From Stenotrophomonas tumulicola (GTDB lineage Bacteria; Pseudomonadota; Gammaproteobacteria; Xanthomonadales; Xanthomonadaceae), in NCBI RefSeq assembly GCF_014117215.1, contig NZ_JACGXS010000006.1, positions 124,001 to 188,000 on the forward strand: DNA of 64,000 bases, written 5' to 3'. The notes beneath the pieces are model-generated. The model ran no database searches. It saw only the letters and a program-made list of their open reading frames with translations, and was not told where the DNA came from. This document shows, one piece after another, positions 35,748-44,490 of this stretch. The position numbers and the translations under genes are program-made. The first letter of the stretch is position 1. Each line of letters opens with the position of its first letter.

Positions 35748-37127
35748 TCAGGACGACTGCGTGCGCAGGGCGGAATCGATGTCAGCGCCCTCGCCGGTCT
35801 CGGCGCCCCCTGCATGGCCGGCCTCGTGCAGGCCGGTACCGGCTGTTTCGCGCAGCATCAGGATCGAGACGGTTGCCACCGCAGCAATGATGGCCATCAT
35901 GGTTCCGATGCCGATGCTGCCGTATGCCGCCAACAATGGCGCGGCAAGGATGGGTGGAATCGCACCGCCCACCACGCTACCGAGGTTGAACGCCACACCG
36001 GTACCGGTAGAACGGTAGGAAGTGCGGAACACTTCCGGAATCAACGCCGTGGTCGGTCCGCATGCCAGGCCAACCAGCAGCAGGGTCACCGATACAGCCA
36101 CCCCCACCAACAGCACGTTGCCGGTATTGACGATGGGAAACAGCATGAAGGCCCAGATGATGGCAGCGCCGTTGGCGAAGCCCATGACGACACGACGCCC
36201 CAGCTTGTCGGCGAGGATCGCACCGATGACCGTACCGATGATGTCGAAGCCAACGCCCACCAGATTGATGGTCAGCATCGTATTGCGACTGAAACCGAGC
36301 GTCGTGGTGCAGTAGTTCGTCAGGTAGACCGCGCCGAGATAGAAGAACGACAGCCACATCATCACCGAACCGGAGGCCAGCAGCGTTTCCCGCCATTGCC
36401 TGCGAAATAGCTCCACAAGCGGCACCTTGGCGGCTTCGATCTTGTCAGCACGCTGCATGGCTTCACGGAAGATCGGCGTTTCGGCGATACCCAACCGGAT
36501 GAACAGGCCAACCGCAACCAGCACCACGCTGAGCAGGAAGGGTACGCGCCAGCCCCAGGCCATGAAGGTTTCGGTACTCATGGAGTAGCCGGTAATCAGG
36601 AAGGTGATCGTTGACAGAAGCAGGCCCGCGGAAGTGCCCAGCGTCGGCGACAGTGCATACAGCGCACGCTTCTCCTTGGGCGCGTACTCACCTACGAACA
36701 GGGCTGCGCTCGACCACTCTCCTCCTACGGCAAGCCCTTGGGCGAAGCGAAGCACTACCAACAGGATCGGCGCCCAGATGCCGATCGCCTCGCCTGTCGG
36801 CAACAATCCGATGGCAACGGTTGCCACCCCCATGAGGATGAGGGTGGCAACCAGCGTGGTCTTGCGCCCCACCTTGTCCCCGATGTAGCCGAACAGGATG
36901 CCACCTAGCGGACGCGCCAGGAACGCGACACCGAACGTGGCAAAGGATGCTGCCACGCCAGCCGAGGCCCCCAGCTCTGGAAAGAACAGCTTCGGGAACA
37001 CCAATGCGGCGGCGGTTCCGTAGATGAAGAAATCGTAGTACTCAACCGTGGTTCCAAGGAAGCCGGCGGCGAGAACGCGCCTGAGGCTCTGCGGTGGATC
37101 TTTTGCAAGCGTTGCGGATTGCGGCAT
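35748..37127 (-). CDS. MFS transporter, metabolite:H+ symporter family
   Basis: Inner-membrane uptake carrier, 459 residues from ATG 37127 (MPQSATLAKDPP) with GAGAGGA upstream. Twelve hydrophobic segments; MHS hallmarks are GTTVEYYDFFIYGTAAALVF, the loop GYIGDKVGRKTTL after helix 2 and RFAQGLAVGGEWSSAALFVG. Such carriers take up aromatic acids, shikimate or ketoglutarate. First gene of the upstream operon with its own operator, so it most likely imports the pathway substrate. Confidence 0.9.
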   Translation of the reverse strand: MPQSATLAKDPPQSLRRVLAAGFLGTTVEYYDFFIYGTAAALVFPKLFFPELGASAGVAASFATFGVAFLARPLGGILFGYIGDKVGRKTTLVATLILMGVATVAIGLLPTGEAIGIWAPILLVVLRFAQGLAVGGEWSSAALFVGEYAPKEKRALYALSPTLGTSAGLLLSTITFLITGYSMSTETFMAWGWRVPFLLSVVLVAVGLFIRLGIAETPIFREAMQRADKIEAAKVPLVELFRRQWRETLLASGSVMMWLSFFYLGAVYLTNYCTTTLGFSRNTMLTINLVGVGFDIIGTVIGAILADKLGRRVVMGFANGAAIIWAFMLFPIVNTGNVLLVGVAVSVTLLLVGLACGPTTALIPEVFRTSYRSTGTGVAFNLGSVVGGAIPPILAAPLLAAYGSIGIGTMMAIIAAVATVSILMLRETAGTGLHEAGHAGGAETGEGADIDSALRTQSS

Positions 37128-37504
37128 GGTAAATCCTCTCGTCATGCATGGCGATGGCTGTAGATGACTGTGGCGGAAACGTTGAACTGGGCGGTCTGAA
37201 CTCTGCTATAAATTAAAAACAAACCGACCATCCCGTCTGTTTCTTTCGGAACACATCCTTCGGTTGCAGGCATGGGACTGTCAACACTCTTTGGAGAGAA
37301 ATCGATGTCGCATCGCATCAAAACGAGCAACCACGGGCTCTCGCCCAACGACCGGTCGATCGTCCGACGTCGCCCATGGTGCAACGCCGCACAGTTGCTG
37401 CGCACCAGCAGAACATGCAGGAACGCTGCGACATCAGCCATCGCAGACCAGCGCGTCGCCACCTATCCCAGGCAGAACTCGCCCTCACTGGAAAGGACAG
37501 CGCC
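37128..37504. other. Divergent control region, no gene
   Basis: 377 bp between the transporter gene and the divergent hydrolase-like gene. It contains the second operator (37223-37240) and an AT-rich AATTAAAAAC tract just beside it; no convincing reading frame was seen. Confidence 0.6.
37217..37246 (-). promoter_or_regulatory. Second CymR-type operator, upstream of the transporter gene
   Basis: ACCGAC-N6-GTCTGT at 37223-37240. On the minus strand it reads AAACAGAC-GGGATG-GTCGGTTTGTTT, matching the cumate operator arms with one change in the right arm. Followed by TTTAAT and TATAGC as possible -10 elements. Lies about 96 bp before the transporter ATG and 265 bp before the divergent gene. Confidence 0.75.
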
Positions 37505-38179
37505 ATGAGCCACTGGATTACCCTGGTCACCCGGCAAGGCCGCATCAATGCATGGGAAGCGGCACCGGACGACAAGCCCAATGGCGGCGTCGTACTGCTG
37601 CACGACATCTTCGGCATCAATAACGATGTGGTCCGCATCGCCAGCCGGTACTCGGATGCAGGGTACCTGACGATCATCCCGTCCCTGTTCGACAGCCTGC
37701 AACGTAATGTCGAGATGGATTACACCGCCGAGAACGAACAGCGCGGTAGGACCTTGGCTGCGCAACTCCCTCCAGCGCTGGCACTGGACCTGATCGCCAG
37801 CGCGGCGGACGCCATTGCGCATGCCGGACGCTTGGCGATCGTGGGGCATGGATGGGGAGGTTCGTTGGCATTACGCGCCTGGCGGCAATTGAACCTGCCA
37901 TGTGTCAGCTATTACGGACAGGGTGGACTGCCACCGCAAGCGAGCGGACACGAGGGCGTGCCGGCAATCCTGCACCAGGTCACGAACGATCCTCATTTTA
38001 CTGGTCATTCCGCTGCACTACAGGAATCCAGCCAGAATCCTGCGGTATACCGCTACGCCACGGGCACCAATTTCGATCGTCCCGCTGGCCACCCTCATCA
38101 TCATGCCCAGAGCGCCGATATTGCTTCCCGGCGGACCCTTGAGTTCCTACGCACACAAATCCATCAGCGTCATGATTGA
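37505..38179 (+). CDS. Dienelactone-hydrolase-like protein lacking the nucleophile
   Basis: 224 residues from ATG 37505 (MSHWITLVTRQGRINAW). DLH fold motifs: GGVVLLHDIFGINNDVVR (DLH has EIFG), then VGHGWGGSLAL at 113-123 where the family has GYCLGG. The catalytic Cys position is Gly116. The His-rich end (HPHHHAQSADIASRRTLEFL) matches the family C-terminus. It therefore may bind a lactone-like ligand without hydrolysing it, or use another mechanism. Divergent from the transporter operon, followed by an AEC carrier gene. Confidence 0.75.
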   Translation: MSHWITLVTRQGRINAWEAAPDDKPNGGVVLLHDIFGINNDVVRIASRYSDAGYLTIIPSLFDSLQRNVEMDYTAENEQRGRTLAAQLPPALALDLIASAADAIAHAGRLAIVGHGWGGSLALRAWRQLNLPCVSYYGQGGLPPQASGHEGVPAILHQVTNDPHFTGHSAALQESSQNPAVYRYATGTNFDRPAGHPHHHAQSADIASRRTLEFLRTQIHQRHD

Positions 38180-38215
38180 ACATTCGCTTCCGACCCAGCT
38201 CCCTCCAGGCCCTGC

Positions 38216-39154
38216 ATGTCCCCCGTCATCACCGCGGTTCTTCCTCTTTTCACATTGATTGGCCTGGGCGCGATGGTCCGTCGCTCCGATTGGATAGGAC
38301 CAGCGGCGGTCACCGAGCTCAACCGGTTCGTGGTGCTGCTGGCACTGCCGGCACTGCTGTTTTCCATCATGGCCAAGGCGCATTGGTCCACTCTGGCCCA
38401 ACCTGGGCTGGCAACGGTATTTGCCGTGGGAATGTTGGGCGTATACCTGCCGGTGATGGCATGGCTGTACTGGCGTGGTGCCAGCCTGACCGATGCCAGC
38501 ATCGACGCACTCGGCGCCTCCTATGCCAATACCGGATTCATGGGCATTCCGCTGATCCAGCTGACACTGGGCGCGACGGCACTGCCCGGCGTCGGCCTGT
38601 CGGTGGTCATGACCGCCTGCCTGCTATTTGCACTTGCACTGACCACGATCGAACTGGGGCGCCAGCGTGGCGGCGGCCTGCTCGCCACGGCATGCAGGAC
38701 CGCATGGACATTGCTGAAGAATCCGCTGATATGGGCGCCGCTCGCCGGTACAATAATCTCGCTGGGCGGCGTGCCATTGCCCGCCTCCATACTCACCACG
38801 GTGGATCTGCTGGGCGCGGCGGCCAGCCCCTGCGCGCTGGTCGTGCTGGGCATGTTCCTGGCTTCGCCGGCACAGCATGAAACTTTACCCGTGGCCAGTT
38901 GGGCGTCTCTTTCTGCAATGAAACTGCTGGTCCAGCCCGCCGTGACCTGGCTGATGGCAACAGCGTTGCAACTGCCTGGCGCGCAGATGCACCTGGCCAT
39001 GTTGATGTCGCTGTTACCAACCGGCACCGGTCCGTTCATGCTCGCCGAGCGTTATGGCCGCCGCGCCGCGATGTCGTCCCGTGTGATCCTGGCAACAACC
39101 CTGGCCTCACTGGCCACCCTGTCCGTGTATCTCACGGTTTTCATGGGAGACTGA
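38216..39154 (+). CDS. AEC-family transporter (auxin efflux carrier type)
   Basis: 312 residues, about ten membrane helices in two bundles of five. Family features: LFTLIGLGAMVRRSDWIG at the N-terminus, NRFVVLLALPALLFSIMAKA in the first bundle, and ANTGFMGIPLIQLTLG. C-terminal bundle ends VSVYLTVFMGD-like. AEC proteins move small organic anions such as malate or auxin-like acids. 36 bp after the hydrolase-like gene, so it may take part in acid efflux linked to the catabolic cluster, but this is inference. Confidence 0.87.
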   Translation: MSPVITAVLPLFTLIGLGAMVRRSDWIGPAAVTELNRFVVLLALPALLFSIMAKAHWSTLAQPGLATVFAVGMLGVYLPVMAWLYWRGASLTDASIDALGASYANTGFMGIPLIQLTLGATALPGVGLSVVMTACLLFALALTTIELGRQRGGGLLATACRTAWTLLKNPLIWAPLAGTIISLGGVPLPASILTTVDLLGAAASPCALVVLGMFLASPAQHETLPVASWASLSAMKLLVQPAVTWLMATALQLPGAQMHLAMLMSLLPTGTGPFMLAERYGRRAAMSSRVILATTLASLATLSVYLTVFMGD

Positions 39155-39263
39155 CCGCTGAAGTCCCAGCGGCGACACCCCTAATCACCATTTCCGACTG
39201 GCTACTGGACTACCTGGGGGGATCCGCCTGTATATCAGGCATTCATCGATCGCCGGTGCCCAC

Positions 39264-39728
39264 ATGCTCGACGCAATTGAAACACGCATTCCACCACCGC
39301 TGGTGATGCTGGTCTGTGGCTTGCTCGCCTGGTGTACGACCCATCACGCCTCAAATAGTCCAACACACAGCGCTTGGCTCACAATTCCGGCGATGGTGAT
39401 CGGGCCGACAGGATTGGCGCTCAATCTCTTGCCGAAACTACAGTTCAAGCGTGCAGGGACTACCGTCAACCCCCTTACGCCGGGGCGCGCCAGCCAGTTG
39501 GTAACCCAGGGTGTCTATGCGTACACACGCAATCCCATGTATCTGGGACAAACCTGCCTTCTGCTCAGTTGGTGCCTGTGGCTGCAGCATGCCCTTGCTC
39601 CGCTGTCCGTCGTGATGTTCATGGCATACATCACCCGCTTTCAGATCCTGCCAGAGGAACGCATGCTGGCACAGAAATTTCCTGCAGAGTTCGCTCTGCT
39701 GTGCCAGCGGACGCGCCGCTGGTTGTGA
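39264..39728 (+). CDS. Isoprenylcysteine carboxyl methyltransferase (ICMT)-like membrane protein
   Basis: 154 residues with about four hydrophobic segments. The ICMT/PEMT signature is in the C-terminal half: GVYAYTRNPMYLGQTCLLLS, then RFQILPEERMLAQKFPAEF. Bacterial members methylate unknown small molecules at the membrane. 109 bp after the AEC gene on the same strand. Confidence 0.82.
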   Translation: MLDAIETRIPPPLVMLVCGLLAWCTTHHASNSPTHSAWLTIPAMVIGPTGLALNLLPKLQFKRAGTTVNPLTPGRASQLVTQGVYAYTRNPMYLGQTCLLLSWCLWLQHALAPLSVVMFMAYITRFQILPEERMLAQKFPAEFALLCQRTRRWL

Positions 39729-39828
39729 CAGGTCGGCTGCGGGTACCGATTGTGAGAACATCGCTCCGCTACCCCACCACCCCGCTCCGTCGCGCCCATG
39801 CTGGCGTCAGCGAAAGGACTCATTGCAC

Positions 39829-39981
39829 GTGCTGGACTTCATCTCACACATCGTCGGCGTGGTCCTTGACCACTTGGGTCGACCGGGCAGCACCCGCGCA
39901 TGGATCATCCTGCTGGGCTGCCTGCTCGTCATCGCATTGGCGCTGACGTGGATGCTGGGACATCAGGATCATCCTCAGTAA
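39829..39981 (+). CDS. Small single-pass membrane protein
   Basis: 50 codons from GTG 39829, or from TTG 39823, which has AAAGGA five bases upstream. Encodes LDFISHIVGVVLDHLGRPGS then a membrane helix WIILLGCLLVIALALTWML and ends GHQDHPQ. Overlaps the convergent LysR gene by 7 bp. Function unknown. Confidence 0.5.
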   Translation: MLDFISHIVGVVLDHLGRPGSTRAWIILLGCLLVIALALTWMLGHQDHPQ

Positions 39982-40877
39982 CCCACGCGCAACTCATCGC
40001 GGAGTGCATCAACGCAGAACGCCACGAATGCACGCACCTTGGCCGAACCCTGGCGGCCCTCCGGATACACCACATGCACCGGTTCGGGCGCGATCTCGAA
40101 CTCCTCCAGTACGCACGCCAGGTGCCCCTGCTGCAGCGGCATGCGCACCTGGTAGGACGGCACCTGGATCAGCCCCCCGTCATGCAGCGCGGCGCTGACG
40201 GCGGCATGGTACGAGGTCACGCTCAACCGCGAACCTGCATCCACCGCATGCGCGCGCCCGTCGATACGAAACTGCCACTTGCGCGCCCTGTCAGCAGCGG
40301 ATGTGGTGATGGTGGCATGCTGCCGAAGCTGGTCCGGGTGGACAGGTGTGCCACGCGCGGCCAGATACGCAGGCGATGCGCACACCATGCGGCGCAGCGT
40401 GCCCACCGGAATGGCGGTGAGCGATGAATCCGGCAGGGCGCCAATCCTGATCGCCACGTCGACACCCTCTTCCAGCATCGGCACCACGCGGTCCAGCAGC
40501 AGCGCGCGGATCTCGATCCCGGGCTGCGCGTCCAGAAAGCGGATAAGCAACGGCGTGACGTGCAGCGCGCCGAATGCCTGCGGAGCGGTCACGGTCAACA
40601 GGCCACTGGGCGCGGCATGCACCCCGGCCGCCGCGCTTTCCACCGCATCGATATCCGCCAGCAGGCGGCGGCAGTCCACGGCAAAGCGCTCCCCTGCCTC
40701 GGTCAAGCGCATGCCGCGCGTGCTGCGTACCACCAGCAGCACGCCCAGCCGGCTTTCCAGCTGCGCCACCGCCCGCGTTACCGTCGCCGTGGACAGGCCG
40801 ACCCGCCGCGCGGCAGCGGCGAGGCTGGACTGCTCGGCTACGGCAGCGAACAGCGTCATTTCCTGGATGCGGTCCAT
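39975..40877 (-). CDS. LysR-family transcriptional regulator
   Basis: 300 residues. N-terminal winged HTH (MTLFAAVAEQSSLAAAARRV, STATVTRAVAQLESRLG) and a LysR effector domain (GLLTVTAPQAFGALHVTPLL, VDVAIRIGALPDSSL). Subfamily like those controlling small oxidoreductase or efflux genes. Divergent from the RDD gene (175 bp), which is a possible target; convergent with the small membrane gene. Confidence 0.9.
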   Translation of the reverse strand: MDRIQEMTLFAAVAEQSSLAAAARRVGLSTATVTRAVAQLESRLGVLLVVRSTRGMRLTEAGERFAVDCRRLLADIDAVESAAAGVHAAPSGLLTVTAPQAFGALHVTPLLIRFLDAQPGIEIRALLLDRVVPMLEEGVDVAIRIGALPDSSLTAIPVGTLRRMVCASPAYLAARGTPVHPDQLRQHATITTSAADRARKWQFRIDGRAHAVDAGSRLSVTSYHAAVSAALHDGGLIQVPSYQVRMPLQQGHLACVLEEFEIAPEPVHVVYPEGRQGSAKVRAFVAFCVDALRDELRVGY

Positions 40878-41052
40878 GGGCCTTCTTCACGATGGGACGT
40901 GATGGCCATGATCGCAGATGGCCTTGACGGAGGCATGCGCGCAAGCGGTGGCGGCAGCGGAATTGCACGATAGCCAGGGATCGCCAGGCGGCTGTACGTT
41001 CCGATTACAGCCATGGCATCATGCCCGGCAGGAATATGACAACGGGTAATAC

Positions 41053-42042
41053 ATGGAAGTCGATATCAAGGATGAAGCGTCGGTAATTGCGCCCGCAGCG
41101 GCAGGTTTCTGGCGGCGAACCGCCGCGTTCCTTGTCGATGCACTGCTGCTGGGCATCGTCGGCATGTTGGCTGGCTGGGCGCTGTTCGATGTGTTCGCGC
41201 GAATGGGCGGCTACGGGCGGCTGCTCGGTTTCATCGTAGCGCTGGCCTACTTCGGGATGATGAACAGCGCGCGATTCTCGGGCCAGACGCTGGGCAAGCG
41301 CCTGCTTCGGGTTCGCGTGGTCGGCCAGGATGGATCGCTGCTGTCGTTGCCGAAATCGCTGCTGCGTTACTGCGTGCTGGGCATTCCGTTCTTCCTCAAC
41401 AGGGCACCAATCGATGTGGCGGCGTTGCCCACGCCATTCGCTTATGGGCTGTCGCTGGTGGTCCTGGGCGGCATCTTCTCGATCCTCTACCTGTACCTGT
41501 TCAATCGCCGCGGCCGCCGTTCGCTGCACGACCTGGCCGCTGGAAGCTGCGTGGTCACCGCGTCCATGCCGGTCGGCCTGGTCAAGCCGGCACCTGTCTG
41601 GCGCGTGCATCTGGTCGTGGTCGGGGTGCTGCTGGCCGCATCAGCCGCGCTGCCTGCACTTACCGGGCCCTTGGCGCAGAACGCGTCCTTCGCGGGCCTG
41701 TTGTCTGCCCACAAAGCCATCCTCGCCCAGCCGGGGGTCCAGAATGCGCAGGTCGTCCACAACATGGCATTCGGCAGCGATGGCACGGCAAGTGTAAAGT
41801 CGGTGGTCGCGCAGGTGTCCCTGATCGACCGGCGTACCAAGGATGCAGCACTCGCGGAGCATATCGCCCGGATCCTCCTCGCCAACGACAAGACGGCATC
41901 CAGCATGTCGGCCATCCACGTGACGCTGGTGCATGGCTACGACATCGGCATCGCGTCCTCCTGGAACGCCGAGCGCTACCGGTTCACGCCCGAAGCATTA
42001 GCCGCAGATGGTGCTGCGACGGCGTCGGGAAGCGCGAAGTAA
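41053..42042 (+). CDS. RDD-family membrane protein
   Basis: 329 residues. The RDD domain is at 15-170: FWRRTAAFLVDALLLGIVGM (the R-D pair), NSARFSGQTLGKRLLRVRVV and RRGRRSLHDLAAGSCVV. A fourth hydrophobic segment (HLVVVGVLLAASAALPAL) leads to an extracytoplasmic C-terminal domain of about 130 residues with no recognised fold. Some RDD proteins act in ion or pH stress; role here unknown. Confidence 0.85.
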   Translation: MEVDIKDEASVIAPAAAGFWRRTAAFLVDALLLGIVGMLAGWALFDVFARMGGYGRLLGFIVALAYFGMMNSARFSGQTLGKRLLRVRVVGQDGSLLSLPKSLLRYCVLGIPFFLNRAPIDVAALPTPFAYGLSLVVLGGIFSILYLYLFNRRGRRSLHDLAAGSCVVTASMPVGLVKPAPVWRVHLVVVGVLLAASAALPALTGPLAQNASFAGLLSAHKAILAQPGVQNAQVVHNMAFGSDGTASVKSVVAQVSLIDRRTKDAALAEHIARILLANDKTASSMSAIHVTLVHGYDIGIASSWNAERYRFTPEALAADGAATASGSAK

Positions 42043-42145
42043 GCCAAAATCCGCCCGCGCGTGCTACGTACCACCAGACGCCGGCGTTCCAGGCTTGCAC
42101 CGCCCGCGCGGCAGCGGTCATGCCGGATCGGCATGGGGCGCGCTC

Positions 42146-42418
42146 TCAGTTGTAGACCTCCTGCACATCCGCGACCTTGCCATCACGGAAGATGATCTGG
42201 ATTGTTTTTCGAGCCTGGTAATACTCCCAGCGTTCCCCCACGTTCCCGCTGAACGTACTTTCCAGCTGGATGACACGATCCGGCTTGCCGGCTACTTGTG
42301 TCACCTTGCCCGCGCCATCTCCGGTGCTCACCAGCTTGTCCCCGAACCGCACGCTGCCGGCCGCCATCGCCGATGCCGCGGCCAGGGAAAGCACCAGCGC
42401 CAACAAAATCCTGTTCAC
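42146..42418 (-). CDS. Small periplasmic protein, DUF2845-like
   Basis: 90 residues from GTG 42418; AAGGAG lies 7 bases upstream (GTG 42421 is the alternative). Signal peptide ILLALVLSLAAASAMA; mature part VRFGDKLVSTGDGAGKVTQV, GKPDRVI, RWEYYQARKTIQIIFRDGKV. The pattern matches small DUF2845/BamE-like exported proteins of unknown role. Confidence 0.75.
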   Translation of the reverse strand: MNRILLALVLSLAAASAMAAGSVRFGDKLVSTGDGAGKVTQVAGKPDRVIQLESTFSGNVGERWEYYQARKTIQIIFRDGKVADVQEVYN

Positions 42419-42590
42419 CACCCATCTCCTTGATCCGCCGTGGTCAGGCCACGCGGGAACTGTGCCACAAAGCACCGGCACCGCGTATGTGCGCTACACA
42501 TTCATCTTTCTGAGCCGCCCCCCCCGGAATGCGCCGATACCCGATGCACGACGCCCCGCAGCAATGCAACCCTGACATCCAGGCTCGCTC

Positions 42591-43541
42591 TCAAAATGCT
42601 CCGCGGACGTCCGCTTGGTCGAGGCGCGAATCCGTCTCCGCTTCTTCGCGCAGCCACTGGCAGAATGCCTTGACGGCGGGGCGCTGCCCCGCCTCATCCC
42701 GCTGGACCAGCCAGAACGCATAGGCGTTGTTAGCTACATGGGGGAACAGCCTTACCAGGCGGCCCTGGCGGAGATCCTCCCGCACCAGGGGGTCGATCCC
42801 CAGCGCAATGCCATGGCCAGCGATCGCAGCTTCCTGTGCGAGGTAAATGCTGGGAAACATGGAGCCACGATTGGCCTCCACCTTGCTGGCGCCCGCTTCC
42901 TCCAGCCAGTCCGCCCATGCGGGTACGCCGGGCCTGCCCACTGCACTCTCATCATGCAGCAGCGGGTGCCGATTCAAATCGTCAGGGCAGTCGAGCGAGG
43001 GCGCCGAGTCGCGCTGGAACCCTGGTGAACACACCGGATAGGCCGGTGCCTTCATCAACAACTCGGCGTGGACGCCGGTGTAGCCACCGGGCCCATAACG
43101 GATGGCAACATCCATGCCGTCACGCACGAAATCGGCATGCTGGTTCCCGGTGTCGATGCGCACCCGGATGTCCGGCTGTGCAAGGTGGAACCGGTGCAGT
43201 CGCGGCGCCAACCATTTGGCCGCGAATGATTCCATGGTCGTCACCCGCAGTTCCGCGTTCGCATGGGAGCCGGCACGATCCAGCGCCCGGTCGATCTGTC
43301 CGAACACCGCGCCCAGCGTGCTGGCCAACGCCTGCCCTTCCGGCGTCAGCGCCACCGAACGATGGCTGCGGTGGAACAGCGACAGGCCGAGATACTCCTC
43401 GAGATGCTTGACCTGGTGGCTGACCGCAGCCGGCGTGACGAACAACTCCCGCGCTGCCACGTTGAAGCTGAGGTGGCGGGCAGCGGCCTCGAACGAACGC
43501 AGTGCATTGAGTGGAGCGGGATGGCGAGGCTTCACTGGCAC
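42591..43541 (-). CDS. LysR-family regulator, GcvA/AmpR subgroup
   Basis: 316 residues from GTG 43541. HTH: PLNALRSFEAAARHLSFNVA, ARELFVTPAAVSHQVKHLEE, LGLSLFHRSHRSVALTPEGQ. The effector domain keeps the GcvA-type WLAPRLHRFHLAQPDIRVRI and MDVAIRYGPGGYTG. Divergent from two metallo-hydrolase genes; a TTAG-N5-CTAA palindrome lies between. Confidence 0.92.
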   Translation of the reverse strand: MPVKPRHPAPLNALRSFEAAARHLSFNVAARELFVTPAAVSHQVKHLEEYLGLSLFHRSHRSVALTPEGQALASTLGAVFGQIDRALDRAGSHANAELRVTTMESFAAKWLAPRLHRFHLAQPDIRVRIDTGNQHADFVRDGMDVAIRYGPGGYTGVHAELLMKAPAYPVCSPGFQRDSAPSLDCPDDLNRHPLLHDESAVGRPGVPAWADWLEEAGASKVEANRGSMFPSIYLAQEAAIAGHGIALGIDPLVREDLRQGRLVRLFPHVANNAYAFWLVQRDEAGQRPAVKAFCQWLREEAETDSRLDQADVRGAF

Positions 43542-43576
43542 CAGGCTCTGGCAGGCTCAATCGGCATCGTATCGCG

Positions 43577-43589
43577 TTAGTTTTTCTAA
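43577..43589. promoter_or_regulatory. Possible LysR operator
   Basis: TTAGTTTTTCTAA, an interrupted palindrome with a T-N11-A spacing, lies midway in the 127-bp divergent region between the GcvA-like gene and the first metallo-hydrolase gene. LysR regulators usually bind such sites to control the divergent gene. Confidence 0.45.
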
Positions 43590-43668
43590 AGCGAACGGCA
43601 GAACAACTCGTTTGTCGTCCCCCTTTCCCATCCGCGACGATGGCTTCCTCTAAACGGAGGCAATCGTC

Positions 43669-44490
43669 GTGCGTATCGAAGAGTTGGAGTCCGATGTGTT
43701 GATGTTCGTTGGCGATGAAGTCGAGTCGGTCGCCACGGCCTTCGTTGACGGCGGGGATGTGCTGCTGGTCGATTCCCTGGGCAGCGTGCAGGACGCCGCC
43801 TGGTTGCGCGACGTACTCTGCATCCAGATGGGCAAGACCGTGCGCATGATCGCCGCCACCCACTTCATGAGCGATCACATAGCCGGCGCGTCGCTGTTTC
43901 CGGATGCGCTGCTGATGGCGCATCGACATCATCGCCATGCGTTTCTTTCGCAGAATCGCCGGGTCGATGCGTTCTACCGGGAACCGCAGCTGGTTTTCGA
44001 CAACATGGCGATCCGCTGGGGTCGGCATGAACTGCTCCTGCTGCACAATCCCGGCAAGACCATGGACCATGTCAGCGTGGACGTGCCAAGCGCCGACCTG
44101 GCCTGCGTTGGCGACAACATCGTCGGCAATATCGTCTATCTGTCCAAGGCCGACCCGGCCTTGCTACGTGCTGCCATCGGACGCATACGCCAGTTCGGAC
44201 GGAGCAGGATCGTCGGCGGGCACATGGGCATCTTCGACGCACCCGTGCTTGATAATGCGCTCCATTACCTGGCACGCCTGCGTGATGCGGTGATGCATGT
44301 GCGAGCGCATCCGGACACGTCGGAGGCAGTCCATCGCATTGCCACGATCCGCATCGAAGACTGCCTGGCGCCATCGGTCGAGCCAAGCCCATTCGAGCGC
44401 CAATGGCATGCCAACAACCTGGAAGCCATCGTCGCGCAGTCCATCTTCGCGCTGGATGCTTCGCTGATGTTGCGGGAGCAGGTGGCATGA
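43669..44490 (+). CDS. Metallo-beta-lactamase-fold protein with altered metal motif
   Basis: 273 residues from GTG 43669 with ACGGAGG upstream. MBL fold; the metal motif reads H65-F-M67-S-D69-H70 (ATHFMSDHIAG), so the second His of HxHxDH is Met. Other ligands are present: H134 (KTMDHVSVDV), D149 (CVGDNIVG) and His in VGGHMGIFD. No signal peptide. Its stop overlaps the next ATG (ATGA), so the two MBL proteins are translationally coupled. Confidence 0.83.
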   Translation: MRIEELESDVLMFVGDEVESVATAFVDGGDVLLVDSLGSVQDAAWLRDVLCIQMGKTVRMIAATHFMSDHIAGASLFPDALLMAHRHHRHAFLSQNRRVDAFYREPQLVFDNMAIRWGRHELLLLHNPGKTMDHVSVDVPSADLACVGDNIVGNIVYLSKADPALLRAAIGRIRQFGRSRIVGGHMGIFDAPVLDNALHYLARLRDAVMHVRAHPDTSEAVHRIATIRIEDCLAPSVEPSPFERQWHANNLEAIVAQSIFALDASLMLREQVA

